64,000 bases of DNA, from positions 85,452,515 to 85,516,514 of the forward strand of contig NC_134456.1 of assembly GCF_047948215.1 (NCBI RefSeq), read 5' to 3'. Position 1 is the first letter of the stretch; the number at the start of each line of letters is the position of its first letter. Below are positions 33,030-43,703 of the stretch, piece after piece. The notes below the pieces were generated by a model, which worked only from the letters and a program-made list of their open reading frames with translations, made no database searches and had not been told where the DNA came from. Origin of the DNA: Lycorma delicatula (taxonomy: Eukaryota > Arthropoda > Insecta > Hemiptera > Fulgoridae). The position numbers and the translations under genes were made by a program.

Positions 33030-33224
33030 CTATCGAATTTATCGATATTTTATTCAACTACTTACTAACTGTATGCTGATTTTGAAATAAAAAAACTAAA
33101 AGTTACTATTTTTTTTTATTATTAAAAGTTGCATATTTTGACACTTTTTCATATTTGAAATGAATATTTTAAGCATTTCACATGCATATTTAAAGCGTTT
33201 TATGTTGTATATAATCCGGTCTCT

Positions 33225-33380
33225 TCATTTTTATAAAATATGTAAAATTTGGATGTTATCACATAGAAATGTGAACACGTAATCAATTTTTTTTTAATGC
33301 AAACAAAATATTAAAATATGAATCTGCTTGAAAATAGATAGATTTTTACTTGCTTTACTTTAAGTCAAATGTGTATTTTC
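33225..33380. repeat. 156-bp segment duplicated at 35184-35336
   Basis: It is almost identical to 35184-35336: one T-run length change, one substitution and a small indel. It begins exactly at the outer edge of the hAT terminus. See the copy at 35184 for the likely direction of transfer. Confidence 0.9.
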
Positions 33381-33407
33381 ATGTTTGTCCTCAAATCTTG
33401 CATCCTT

Positions 33408-33665
33408 AATTTAACATACTTCCTGACATTGCCGATTGATGAAATTTTGCAGAGTTATAAGTTCGGACGACAATACAGTATTCAACCATTACTTTTGCAA
33501 ACATCCCCCGTACAGTGGTAGATTAAGAGTGCAGGTGTAATAATTTAAACTACTTCCTGACATTGCCTATTGATGAAATTTTCCACAGTTACTAAGTTCG
33601 GGTGACAATATATTCCACCATTACTTTCGCAAACATCCCCCCATACAGAGGTAAATTTATAAAAG
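33408..33665 (+). repeat. Two-copy tandem duplication, period ~134 bp
   Basis: Unit 1 starts at 33408 and unit 2 at 33542. Both contain ACTTCCTGACATTGCC, ATTGATGAAATTTT, AAGTTCGG, CAACCATTAC / CCACCATTAC and GCAAACATCCCCC. Divergence is modest. It is non-coding. Confidence 0.9.
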
Positions 33666-34169
33666 TATATAAGCGACAAAAAAAGTTTTGTTAATTTATA
33701 ATTGTATTTCAATAATAAAAAAAAGTCACTATTACGTTACTTTGTATAGTAAATGTTTGATGGGAAATTTGTTTGATATTTTATAAACTTGTTAGAAATG
33801 TCAATATATGATTTTATCTTTTGAAATCAAAACTAACTTGCTAATTTAACTCATGCAATGTCTGATAATAATTTGATTAAAATATGAAAAAGTAGAAAAC
33901 AGGTTTTAAAAAATCTTTATACATTTTTGTAATATTTAAAATTACTTTCTCTTTTTTTATTTGCTTCTAGACTTATGATTATTTGTAACTGTATTTTAAA
34001 CTACTTATTGAGTTTTTTTTATTATATTCGACTGTACATTTTAATACCCTTAGTATTCTTTCGCCTGTTTTTTTTTTTTTAATATACTTATTTGTACGTT
34101 TAAATATTTGTCGCATATACTTTGTTTTTATTAAATACATATATTTCTATTGATAGTCATAATACCAAA
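33666..34169. other. AT-rich spacer
   Basis: Poly-T and AT-rich sequence. No gene is seen. Confidence 0.5.
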
Positions 34170-34751
34170 GAAAGCAGGAGCAGATAAATGTGAAGAATAC
34201 ATAACAATTAGCTTAACTAGTCATGAATAAAAAATCTTAACTAGAATTCTGTACAAAAGAATTGAGACGAGAGTGGAAGAAGTGTTAGGAGAAGACCAAT
34301 TTGGTTTCAGGAAAAGAATAGGGTCCAGAGATGCAATTTTAGCGCTCAGATTAATAGTAGAAGGAAGATTAAAGAAAAACGAGCCAACATACTTAGAATT
34401 TATAGATCTAAAAAAGGCATTCGATAACGTAGACTGGAATAAAATGTTCAGCGTTTTAAATAATTAGGGTTCAAGTACAGAGATAGAAGAACAAGTGCTA
34501 ACATTTACAGGAACCAAACAGCAACAGTAATAATTGAAAAACATAAGAAAGAAGCCGTAATAAAAAAGGGAGACCAACAAGAATGTTACCTATACCAGTT
34601 AGTTTTTAATCTTTACATAAAATTGGCAGTGAATGATGTTAAAAAACAGTTTAGAACCGGAGTAGCAGTGCAAGGTGAAAAAATAAAGATATTACGATTT
34701 GCTGATGGTAATTTTAGTCGAGAGTAAAAAATATTTAGAAGAAACAATGAA

Positions 34752-35059
34752 ACCCACCGGGTTGGTCTAGTGGTTAACCCGTCTTCCCAAATCAGCTGAT
34801 TTGGAAGTCGAGAGTTACAGCGTTCAAGTCCTAGTAAAGCCAGTTATTTTTACACGGATTTGAATACTAGATCGTGGATACCGGTGTTCTTTGGTGGTTG
34901 GGTTTCAATTAATCACACATCTCAGGAATGGTCGAACTGAGAATGTACAAGACTACACTTCATTTACACTCATACATATCATCCTCATTCATCCTCCGAA
35001 GAATTATCTAAACGGTAGTTACCGGAGGCTAAACAGGAAAAGGAAAGTATTATTAGAAA
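34752..35059 (+). mobile_element. SINE-2, full length
   Basis: tRNA-derived head: A box TGGTCTAGTGG (near 34770) and B box GCGTTCAAGTCCT (near 34820). The body has CGGATTTGAATACTAGATCG and GTACAAGACTACACTTCATT. The tail is CATCCTCCGAAG, ACCGGAGGCTAAACAGG and an A-rich end. The perfect 15-bp target duplication AGAAGAAACAATGAA lies at 34737-34751 and 35060-35074. Length is about 308 bp. It is a Pol III-type retroposon mobilised by a LINE. Confidence 0.95.
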
Positions 35060-35183
35060 AGAAGAAACAATGAACTGCATGGAAGATATTCTACGCAAGA
35101 ACTACCGCATGAAAATAAACGAGAACAAAACGGAAGTAATGAAATGTAGTAGAAATAAAGCAGATTAAAGAAGAAAAAGTACA

Positions 35184-35336
35184 TCATTTTTATAAAATAT
35201 GTAAAATTTGGATGTTATCACATAGAAATGTGAACACGTAATCAATTTTTTTTAATGCAAACAAAATATTAAAATATGAATCGGCTTGAAAAAATAGATT
35301 TTTACTTGCTTTACTTTAAGTCAAATGTGTATTTTC
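35184..35336. repeat. 153-bp patch copied from 33225-33380 inside a LINE
   Basis: It replaces an internal part of the family 1 LINE. The left edge joins at a CATCATTTT-like microhomology and the right edge at TTTTCTGTGG. The donor-like copy 2 kb upstream is nearly identical. No target duplication or A tail is seen, so this looks like repair filler and not a transposon. Confidence 0.8.
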
Positions 35337-35765
35337 TGTGGACATTTTTGAAAGTATATGTTTGGAGCGTAGCTTTATATGGAAGGGAAACTTGGACGAT
35401 CGGAGAAGAAAATATTAAAAACTTTTGAAATTGGTGCTGTAAGAAAATGTTAAAAATCAGACGGGTGGATAAAATGACAAATGAAGTGGTGTTACGGCAA
35501 ATTGATGAAGAAAGAAAAATCTGGAAAAATATAGTTAAAGAAGAGACAGACTTACAGTCCACATATTAAAGCATTCCGGAATAGTCGCTTTAGTATTAGA
35601 GGGACAGGTACAAATAAATTGTGCAGGCAGGCAACGTTTGGAATATGTAAAAAAAATTGTTAGGGATATAGGACGTAGATCGTATACCGAAATAAAACGA
35701 CTAGCACTAGATAAGGAATTTTGGAGAGCTGCATCAAACCAGTCAAATGACTGAAGACAAAAAAA

Positions 35766-36730
35766 AATATTTGTTTTGATGGTAATTTCTAAAACAAATA
35801 ATTTTACGGAGGTTAAACCTAATATCGGTACAGAAAGTATGTGTACTCATATTTGAGTCAATAAAAATAACTAATTATTAAAAAATCCATAATCAATTAA
35901 AAACAACGATAAAAATAACACTTTTCTAGTGTCTTTACATTGTATAGCTCTAAAAAATATGAATTTGTATCGAATAGCAGCTTAAAAACTTGAAAAGATC
36001 TGTAATTTCATACCTGATAATGTAATAGATTTGGGTAGTTTGTGTTAAACTTTTAACGCGATCGGTGCAGTAGATTTTCAGTAACAAGTAATCAGTCAAT
36101 GTACGGAACAGAAACGCTTAAACGGTACCTTTTTAGTTTTCATAGAGATAAGATATCTAAAAAATCCAATAAAAAAACTAATTTCAGTATCGTCAAACGG
36201 AGCATAAAATAATCTAGAAGATGATGTAATCTGTTTCAAAATTTGATGTAAGGTTTTATTTTTATTAAATCTCAAACTCGAGTGCATATACTTCCTACGC
36301 CGATGCTAATTTCAGAATATGTAATTATCTTTTTGTTTTGACTACAGGTAAAGAATTTTATTTATAGAAATAAAAGAATTAAATAAAACATTTAGGAAAA
36401 TTATTAAAAATTAAATCAATATTTTAAATTTATTATTTTTTATTTTACAAATATAGATTTTTTTAATTTGTATAATACAGTATTATTTTTGTTAATAATT
36501 TACTGATATCAGAACAACTGTTCGGATTACTGTAATTATTTTTATATAAAAATAAATTGCTGAATTATTATTCCTACGAATAATAATAATTTATTTCTGC
36601 ATGAGGAGTTTATCGATGACAGCAGTGTTCTTAATTGGGCGAATTTTATTTGTTGATGATAGCATTCCATTCACTTTGCTACTTATCATCAACCGTCCTC
36701 CTCAGAAAATAAATAAGATGGTTCAAAACA
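35766..36730. other. AT-rich spacer, nothing recognised
   Basis: Mostly AT-rich. The small frames here are not supported. Confidence 0.45.
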
Positions 36731-37925
36731 AACGCGATTGGTGAAAGGAGGCTGGAAACAAGCCTTCTTTGTCGCACCATCAGCGCACTCATTGCCTGAA
36801 ATTCCAATATGTCTGGGGATCCAACAGAAGCTCACAGTTGTATTACGTTGTCATTTGTGAAATAACGTATTGAATCTCACAGAAAATAGGGTGTCTGGAA
36901 AACATGTCACTAATCACCTGTATAGCACTCATGGAATCTGAGGAAATAAGTACATGTCGAAACGTTGGGTTAATTATATTTAAGGCCTTATTAATATCAT
37001 ACAGCTTCGCAACGAAAATACTGACGATACTGGGTAGGCCAAATATGCATGTTCTGTTATTAACCATAAAAGCACAACCGATAGAATAAACGTTTTTACA
37101 GCTATCCGTATAAACTATAGTATCAGGATTCACACTATTTATAATATTATAAGAGTTGTTTCGTAAGATAACAGGATTGTGTTCTTATGATGCTGACAAA
37201 GATCGAAGCCGTAATTAATGAGAGAAAGCCACCAAGGCTGGTAATAACATCGTGCAACGCTAGGAACTAGAGGTAATTTTATATTTAGAGCTGTGAAAAG
37301 GCACTGAGCTTTGATGCCTAACGGAGCAGTAGATATCAGATGCTCCTGGTATCGATTAACATGCTGGTTAAAGAATAACGCATCGAAGGTTGGACGATAT
37401 GATTCCGTTTTAAAGCGAGTCACACAGAATTACATAGTTTGCTTTCGTCTATTCCAAAGAGATGGCTCACCACTGTCCATCAGCAGACTTACCACGGAGC
37501 TTCAACATAACGCTCCTATAGCAAGACAGATAATTGAATGATAGACTGCAATGAGTACATTTAGAACGGTGGCCTATGCTGGTGTATAAGCCGCACGCCG
37601 TAGTCTAAGCGGGAACAGACCAGAGCTTGGTAGAAACGAAACGTGAATAAACGATCGACTTCCCAACGGGAATTAGATAGAACCTTCAGCATATCTAACA
37701 TTTTTAGACATTTTACCTTCAGGTTATTCAAATGTGTTATCCACGTTAGTCGTTGGTCAAACCATAATCCCAGAAATCTAACCTGCGTGGATGCCTTAAC
37801 TGGGCATACCATGTAAAAACAGTTGAGGGTCAACATGTTCCCTCAACCGGAATAACCAAATGCACTTCATTTTTTCAGGAGAAAATTGAATCCAGTCGTT
37901 TTCCACGATTTTAAACGGGTTATTG
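36731..37925 (-). pseudogene. I-type LINE ORF2: RT thumb plus RNase H
   Basis: On the minus strand, after SPEKMKCIWL at about 37890, the frame 37836-37561 reads VRFLGLWFDQRLTWITHLNN and RFYQALVCSRLDYG (thumb). The frame 37423-37139 reads YRPTFDALFFNQHVNRYQEH and the linker (KLPLVPSVARCYYQPWW). The frame 37133-36843 plus its extension is an RNase H domain: VYTDSCKNVYSIGCAFMV (first catalytic Asp), VAKLYDINKAL where AELYAI is usual, so the catalytic Glu is Lys, ISSDSMSAIQVISD (third Asp), and then VSFCWIPRHIGISGNECADG. An RNase H domain separates this element from the R1, RTE and CR1 types elsewhere in the window. The RT catalytic core is missing. Confidence 0.82.
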
Positions 37926-38540
37926 TGTTTTAAAGCAGCCTTTCGTATCTTTATAAATTTTTATTTATTTATCGATCGCAAATTTAATTATCGACAAAGT
38001 TTCAACCATTTTACTTCACGATACTTATACTTTTTTTAAAGAACAGCAATGATGATATAAAGTGGTAAAATATTGTATATTAAGGCTATAATTTTACATT
38101 TAAACAGATCACAAAAAACGTTTTTTCAAAAGTAAAATTTGAAAGTAATTAAAAAATTAAATTAATTAATTAATTAAAATTAAAATTAAAATAAATTTAA
38201 AAATAAATTAAATAAAATAAATTTAAATTAAATTAAAATTAAAATTAATTAATTAAAATTAAATTTGAAAGTAATTAAAAAAAAGTAATTGAAAAATTAT
38301 TTATTTGTTAGTGGATTTTATTTGTATTATAAGTATAAATTTTTAATTTTATATTTAACATTATAATGTTTTACTAAGATCATTAAAAAATTTTGTTACA
38401 AAAAAAAATTCTAATTCTGTTACTTTCTTTTTATTGTTTTATAAAAAGATGACATTATTTTATTATAAAAATAAAAGTTACTTTATTACAAATATGTAAA
38501 ACATTTATGTTGTAATAATATAAAAAACATAATCACTTAG
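37926..38540. other. AT-rich spacer with (ATTAA)n-like runs
   Basis: 38150-38260 is a near-pure A/T block of AATTAATT and AAATTAAA words. No gene is seen. Confidence 0.6.
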
Positions 38541-38700
38541 CCGACTTCCGAAGATGAGTAAGTATCGTCTGGGCACTTCGTGCAGTGTCCCGGTTTCGAA
38601 TCCCGGTCAGGCATAACATCTTTTCATATGCTATCAATTTCCACCGGGCTAATGACCATAGCTTTTGATGATTGCTCTTTCATATATATATATACGAGTA
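38541..38700 (+). repeat. tRNA-derived SINE head (SINE-1 relative)
   Basis: It starts GCCGACTTCCGAAGATGAG and has the B box in CCGGTTTCGAATCCCGGTCAGG (38590-38611), followed by CATAACATCTTTTCATATGC as in SINE-1. The tail differs (ACCGGGCTAATGACCATAGC) and ends in (TA)n. It may be a third SINE subfamily or a chimera. No target duplication was found. Confidence 0.65.
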
Positions 38701-38899
38701 TATGTAAAGCATTTAAATTATTCATTTCTTTGTTCATTTACGATTACGTGTTTTATATATAAAATAACCGCGTGTGGGAATATTAAATCTTCCATCGGAC
38801 GCCTCCCTAGATGGCGGAGAGAGGAAAGCCTCTTAGACATGTGTGGTACTAGGGAAATGAAATATCGAGGTCGGATTAAATACTAACTAAATTCATCAG

Positions 38900-41000
38900 T
38901 GTCTGTTCTGGTATCCAGCGGGCGGTGGTCAGCGCCTGTTTACCTAGTTGGTGCGCCTGTTATTCGTTCTGATCTCAACAATCAAGTCTTTCAAGCCTCC
39001 ACCACAGATCACCACAAAGTTCAGCTTGAACAACCATGGCAGAACAACTGGAAAGAAATTCGCTACTCCAGGCCCACAGTCAGTAGACTGGACTCCCGTT
39101 CTCGTCATAGGATTCTGGAGGAAAAGGATTCCGTCATAGGATTCCGATCCTTCATGTGGAGAAGGATCGGAGCTCTCAACTCTTCAAACTAACCGAAAAT
39201 TCTTCATAGGCACACTCAACGTAAACACACTGTTGAAATCAGAAAAACTGAAACAACTAACGAATACGCTTGACAGATTCAGCATTGATTCTGGCAGTAC
39301 GCGAGAGAAGGTTTATAGATGATTGCCACTTTGACTCAGAAAACTACAGGATTTAAGGGAAAATCCGCAGTGCAGATAAACACAAGACTCAAACAATTTG
39401 ATACAGGTTTTGTGGTACACAAGTGTTCAATTTTATGTATCTTTTCCTTCATGTAAATAAGAAAACTGTCTCGTCTCCTTCTTCTTTATGTAAAATAGAT
39501 AAGTATTTAATTCAGCTGGCTCATCAACAGCTGATAGTTTCGTAATATTTTTCTATTCATTATTTGTTATTGTTCATTGTAATTTAACAACATGAACTGT
39601 AAACATACGCTTTTCATATTTCTTTAGTTACAACAATGTAATACAAAAATGGTAATCGTATATTCAATATACTAATTATTGCAGTTCATTCAAAGATATA
39701 ATCAATGAGTTATTATTTAATAAATGAAAGTGAATCAGTGACACTACAGTTATCCAAAAACATTTCACCAACAAGTCAGTCGCAGATTCTATCACTGACT
39801 TTATCTCAACATCGAAAAGAATCTCGACGCTATCAGTAAAATCAGGAAACATGGCGTACAAAATGATTAATGTATACGCACCAACAAACGACTATAACAG
39901 AAAAACCCGCAGGTAGAAGACTTCTGGGAACTTTTAGAAGAAACCACGAACAATATTCCCAAACATCCCGTCAAGTTTCTACTAGGTGACTTTAAAGGGC
40001 AATTAGGGAAAGAGAAGAAATACAGGAAAATTACAGGACCATACATTGCCCACAACACGACCAATAAAATTGGTGAACGCGTGATAGACTTCTGTAATAA
40101 CTTCAATCTCAAAATTATGTCAACGCAATTCCTAAAACCCGTACATAAACTAAAGACATGGAAATCTCCCGATAAAACGTTCGAAGAATTTCAGATTGAT
40201 CACATGACTATCTCCAGGAAAAACATCAAAGAAGTTCTCAATGTAAAAACAAGGAAAGGATTCTTCGAGTTTGACCACCACTTACTCCAAATCAAGGTAA
40301 AGTTTCAGTCCAATAGAAAACTGACAAGAATAACTCAGACTTTCCGTACTGACCCGAATACCAAAAGATCAACAAGGGGAAGATCACTGATGAACTCCAT
40401 GGGGTGGATGACACGAATTTGTTTGAACTCGCAGAGAAACTGAAAGAAACCATAAAATTAGGCCAACCTTTAAGAAAGAGAAAATACAGTTGGTCGAACA
40501 TCACGTGTGATCAAGCTTTTGAGGATAGGATTTGAGCCTGGAATAATTTCAACAGTCATAAAACAACAGGAAGGTGGCAATAATTTGTTTTTTTCTCGTC
40601 TCCAAAATTATTGGACGAGAAAAAACAATTACGACAATAATCGGCTGAAAGAAATAGAACAGAACTCTACCAAGAACAACATTTGGAATTTCTACAGAAC
40701 GTTCAGAAAATATCTTCCCGGCTACCAGCCTCCTAGTTTATGCTTCCAACGGCCCGACGGGTACCTGGAAACTAACACGAAAAATAACTGTGAAATTCTA
40801 ACCAGATATTTCAATAAACTCCTCAACTGCGAAACGCCCTCGGAACAACTAAGGCTTGTAAAACTTTCACCACATCCTGACTCAGTTAAAAGAGAAATTG
40901 TGAACATAATCAAGTCATTGAAAAACAAAAAGGCTGCTGGCGAAGATGGAATTATTGCGGAATTCTTGAATTTTTTTTCGGACGAAGTAGAGGAATAACT
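38900..41000 (+). pseudogene. RTE-type LINE (family 2), 5' region, endonuclease and RT start
   Basis: The 5' region (38900-39190) is followed by an APE-type endonuclease. FIGTLNVNTLLKSEKLKQLT (39205) and FDSENYRIY lead to an insertion (39424-39770). Then come SVADSITDFISTSKRISTLS, MINVYAPTNDYN and LLGDFKGQLGKEKKYRKI (normally GDFNAQ, so the catalytic Asn is lost). RVIDFCNNFNLKIMSTQF, FQIDHMTISRK and FDHHLLQIKV complete the domain. The RT N-terminus (40507-40995) has SLCFQRPDGYLETNTKNNCE, IVNIIKSLKNKKAAGEDGI and AEFLNF. The element breaks off at about 41000. Several frameshifts and stops are present. Confidence 0.85.
39424..39770. mobile_element. Probable solo LTR
   Basis: The 347-bp insertion begins TGTTCAATTT and ends TTTCACCA, so it has TG...CA termini. 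It is flanked by ACAAG at 39419-39423 and 39771-39775 (5-bp target duplication). Removing it with one duplicate restores an uninterrupted LINE frame (VHK then SVADS). It has no frame and an AATAAA-like signal (39720). This is the signature of an LTR left after recombination between the two LTRs of a retrotransposon. Confidence 0.75.
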
Positions 41001-41329
41001 TCCGACTTAAACACGCCAGCAAAGCAGCGTGCCACTGCCGGGAACCGGTGGGCAAAACGGATGCGGTTAATGTTTGACACCGCTGGCCGGCGTGTGCGGA
41101 TTGAACCCACCAAAACACCTCTCACTCCGTTTATCACGTCCGGGAGCCGGATTCAACTAAGAGTAGCATGCGCATACTCCCGAACGGGTCTTTTCTTCAA
41201 GCGTCTTCGTGTTCTTCATGCTCCAGAAAACCTGGAGCAAAAGAATAAATTAGTATGTGTACTAACATAAAAGGGCATAATGTAAAGGATATTAACATAA
41301 AACATAATGAAAACAAAAACGAACAATCA
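41001..41329. other. Unassigned GC-rich patch
   Basis: 41010-41230 is distinctly GC-rich. On the minus strand GGTGGGTTCAATCCGC (about 41095-41110) resembles a Pol III B box, so a SINE-like origin is possible. No A box or tail can be fixed. Confidence 0.3.
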
Positions 41330-42121
41330 GATATTTCACCAAATCTGATGTGGACACCACCTGACTTTCTTGTACGTCTATAAAATTACATATACACATT
41401 TTTTTAAATGAAAAGTACATAAAACTTTGTTTCGTTAATAGCTTCTGATATTTTTTCTATATATTCTTTTTATTGTTATTATTGAATTATTATTTACTGT
41501 AAAACTTATTATACAATCAGAAGTTAATAATTATGAATAAATCAATATATTTAAATTAAAAAAAAAAATTAAAAAAGAGGTGATGAGTGTGATTCGAACC
41601 GATGTGCCTTCCCCTTATAAGATCCAAATATTTCATTAATTAAAATTGTATTTGGCTATAACTCTGGAACCAATGAAAATAAGTACCACTTGTGATATAT
41701 CGTTGAAAAGCTCTCAATGTGGGCTTATTACTGCAGTTAAGAAAATGTCCAAAATCCAAGTTTTTTTGGATTTTGGACACTTCAAATCCAAAAGCCAAAC
41801 GTTTTTTGGATTTTGTACTTTTTTTGGACACTTTTGGTTCAGTTGATTGCAATCAAACGCAACTAGATGTTACAACAGCATGAACTAGATGTACTAGATG
41901 TAGTACTAGATGTTACTAAATCGAAAACTTCAACATCCTACGGCTAATCGTTTTTTATTTATGCGAGATACATATGTATCTACGTACAGAAGCAGACGTC
42001 ACGCCGAAAGTAGTCAAAATGTATTCAGGGATGGTCAAAATGGATGTTTCTGTTGAAATCTGAAAACCGAAATTTTTCGAGATCACAATACTTCCTTTTT
42101 CTTCGTACAAGGAAGTAAAAA
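41330..42121 (+). repeat. Family A dispersed repeat, copy 3 (near full length)
   Basis: Uninterrupted copy from TTTCACCAAATCTGATGTGG (about 41335) to the 3' end CTTCGTACAAGGAAGTAAAA. It shows the empty site corresponding to the SINE insertion in copy 2. A duplicated ACTAGATGT word lies near 41860-41915. The 3' end forms a hairpin (ACTTCCTT / AAGGAAGT, about 42089-42116). Confidence 0.85.
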
Positions 42122-43650
42122 GTTATACATACACAACCTCTTAACCCAAACGCATATACCGTTTCCTTCCGTTGTGGGAATAAAATATGAAATAAAATTT
42201 TTTAAACTTAATTTTAATACATTACAATTTCTGGTTTTAAATAATAGGAAATATCAATCCTTAATCATTTATAGTGTTAATAAAGGTATTTAAACATCCC
42301 TTAAATAGTGCATAATGAATATTTACAAATCGTATTTTTATTTAAATTCAACATATAAATTACCTTTAATTATTAAAACAAAATATTTATATATTTAAAT
42401 TATTACACAAGAACTCTAAATCTACATGGTTTACGAAATAAAATATTATGTACTACGTAAATCGGCAGTATTACTAATCTGAAAGCTAAAATTTCACCAG
42501 GCTGCTGTTGAGATTTTTATAACAAAAGACAATTTATATAAAATAAAGTGAATTATAAATTTATACGATGTATTTATTTATTGTAATTTTTTTCTTCATT
42601 CCTTCCTCTAAGGCGCATAATTTTAAAGATAATTATTTTTTAATAAAAATATCTTTGGTACTTTGTTTATATAAACAAACCACATGTAAACATTTTACCG
42701 AGCAACTTAAAGAAGAATTTTATCAAATTATATTGTGAATTATAGAAAAAAAATTATTTTAGCTAACGGATGATACTTACCTAATAATTCAACATTTCGT
42801 GCGGTATAATACGCCTATAAGTACACAATATAAAAATAATAAAGTAGTTATCTCAACGATTAGTTGTTTTATCATTTAAAATATAATAAACGCAAATTAG
42901 TATAGCCCCTAAACACGTGCTACACACGTGTTCAAGCTGTTAAACATTATTGACAGATTTATATCGTTGTTATTATGAAAAGCGGTGGTATTCCGTACAG
43001 TGGAGTGAACGGTGAGTGGTTAGTGAAGTACGAACGGGTAGTTCGACTGACCTATGATAGGACGACGGGGAATTTAGGGCGTAGCAAACTGTATTTCACC
43101 TACCTACCCCTCATTCAATTGTCAGTATATCCCGTGACGCTGCCGGGTTATATACAGGCTTATTCCGGAATGTAAAATATACTATTATATTTTCAGTTTG
43201 TGAGATATAAAGGAACAGCATTTAATTTATTTTTTTTTATATTTGGAAAATAAATAATATTTTTTCAACAAAATTAAACAAAAAAGGTAGGTTAAAAAAT
43301 ACTGAAATTTATTTTAGAAATAGTTTTAATAAACCTTTTAAGATTATTATAATAATTTATTTGTGTAAATTATCGCAAAGTAGATTTGATGTACGGTAAA
43401 TCGGGTATACAATTTGTAATTAAAAATTATCGAGTATATCATATGTAATTATCGAGTAAACGCATTAATATTGTACCGCATTTAACGTATGATATACTTT
43501 TTATTGAGCTTTTTTTTTCATTTTTACAGTTAACTTCTATCCAGAATTATTAATATTTTGTTAAAACAGATTTACATAAATTAATAAAAATATGAAAAAT
43601 AGTTCTTATCTTGTTAGATTATTTATTTATTTGCTGATTTTTATCAAAGA

Positions 43651-43703
<53 letters not shown>

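Larger units (their letters stand above)
28905..33224 (+). mobile_element. hAT-type DNA transposon, inactive
   Basis: The termini AGAGACCGGATTATA (28905-28919) and TATAATCCGGTCTCT (33210-33224) are perfect 15-bp inverted repeats. Flanking 8-mers TTATTTAT and TCATTTTT match at 6 of 8, a plausible aged hAT duplication. Subterminal ATGCATATTT words recur on both sides (near 28970, 28984, 33130, 33182), as expected for transposase-binding repeats. The transposase pseudogene lies at 31553-33029. The 29.6-31.2 kb interior carries two promoter-like regions and may itself include foreign sequence. Confidence 0.75.
34170..35765 (+). pseudogene. RTE-type LINE (family 1), RT to 3' end, interrupted
   Basis: The RT start is readable (TKILTRILYKRIETRVEEVL-like), then an open frame at 34273-34464: EDQFGFRKRIGSRDAILALR and YLEFIDLKKAFDNVDWNKMF with catalytic Asp. 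After frame breaks, FNLYIKLAVNDV and LRFADGN (catalytic FADD damaged) occur near 34600-34710. A SINE-2 is inserted at 34752-35059. Coding debris resumes (MEDILRKNYRMKINENKTEV). A foreign 153-bp patch follows at 35184-35336, then the C-terminal region FLKVYVWSVALYGRETWTIG and WKNIVKEE. The 3' end is CAAACCAGTCAAATGACTGA then GAC plus a short A run near 35763. It is dead. Confidence 0.85.

Noticed and set aside
33408..33665. CRISPR-like array
   Set aside because: Only two long units with no regular spacers, in eukaryotic DNA.
41085..41120. SINE or tRNA in the GC patch
   Set aside because: Only a B-box-like word was seen on the minus strand. A box, tail and duplication could not be found.
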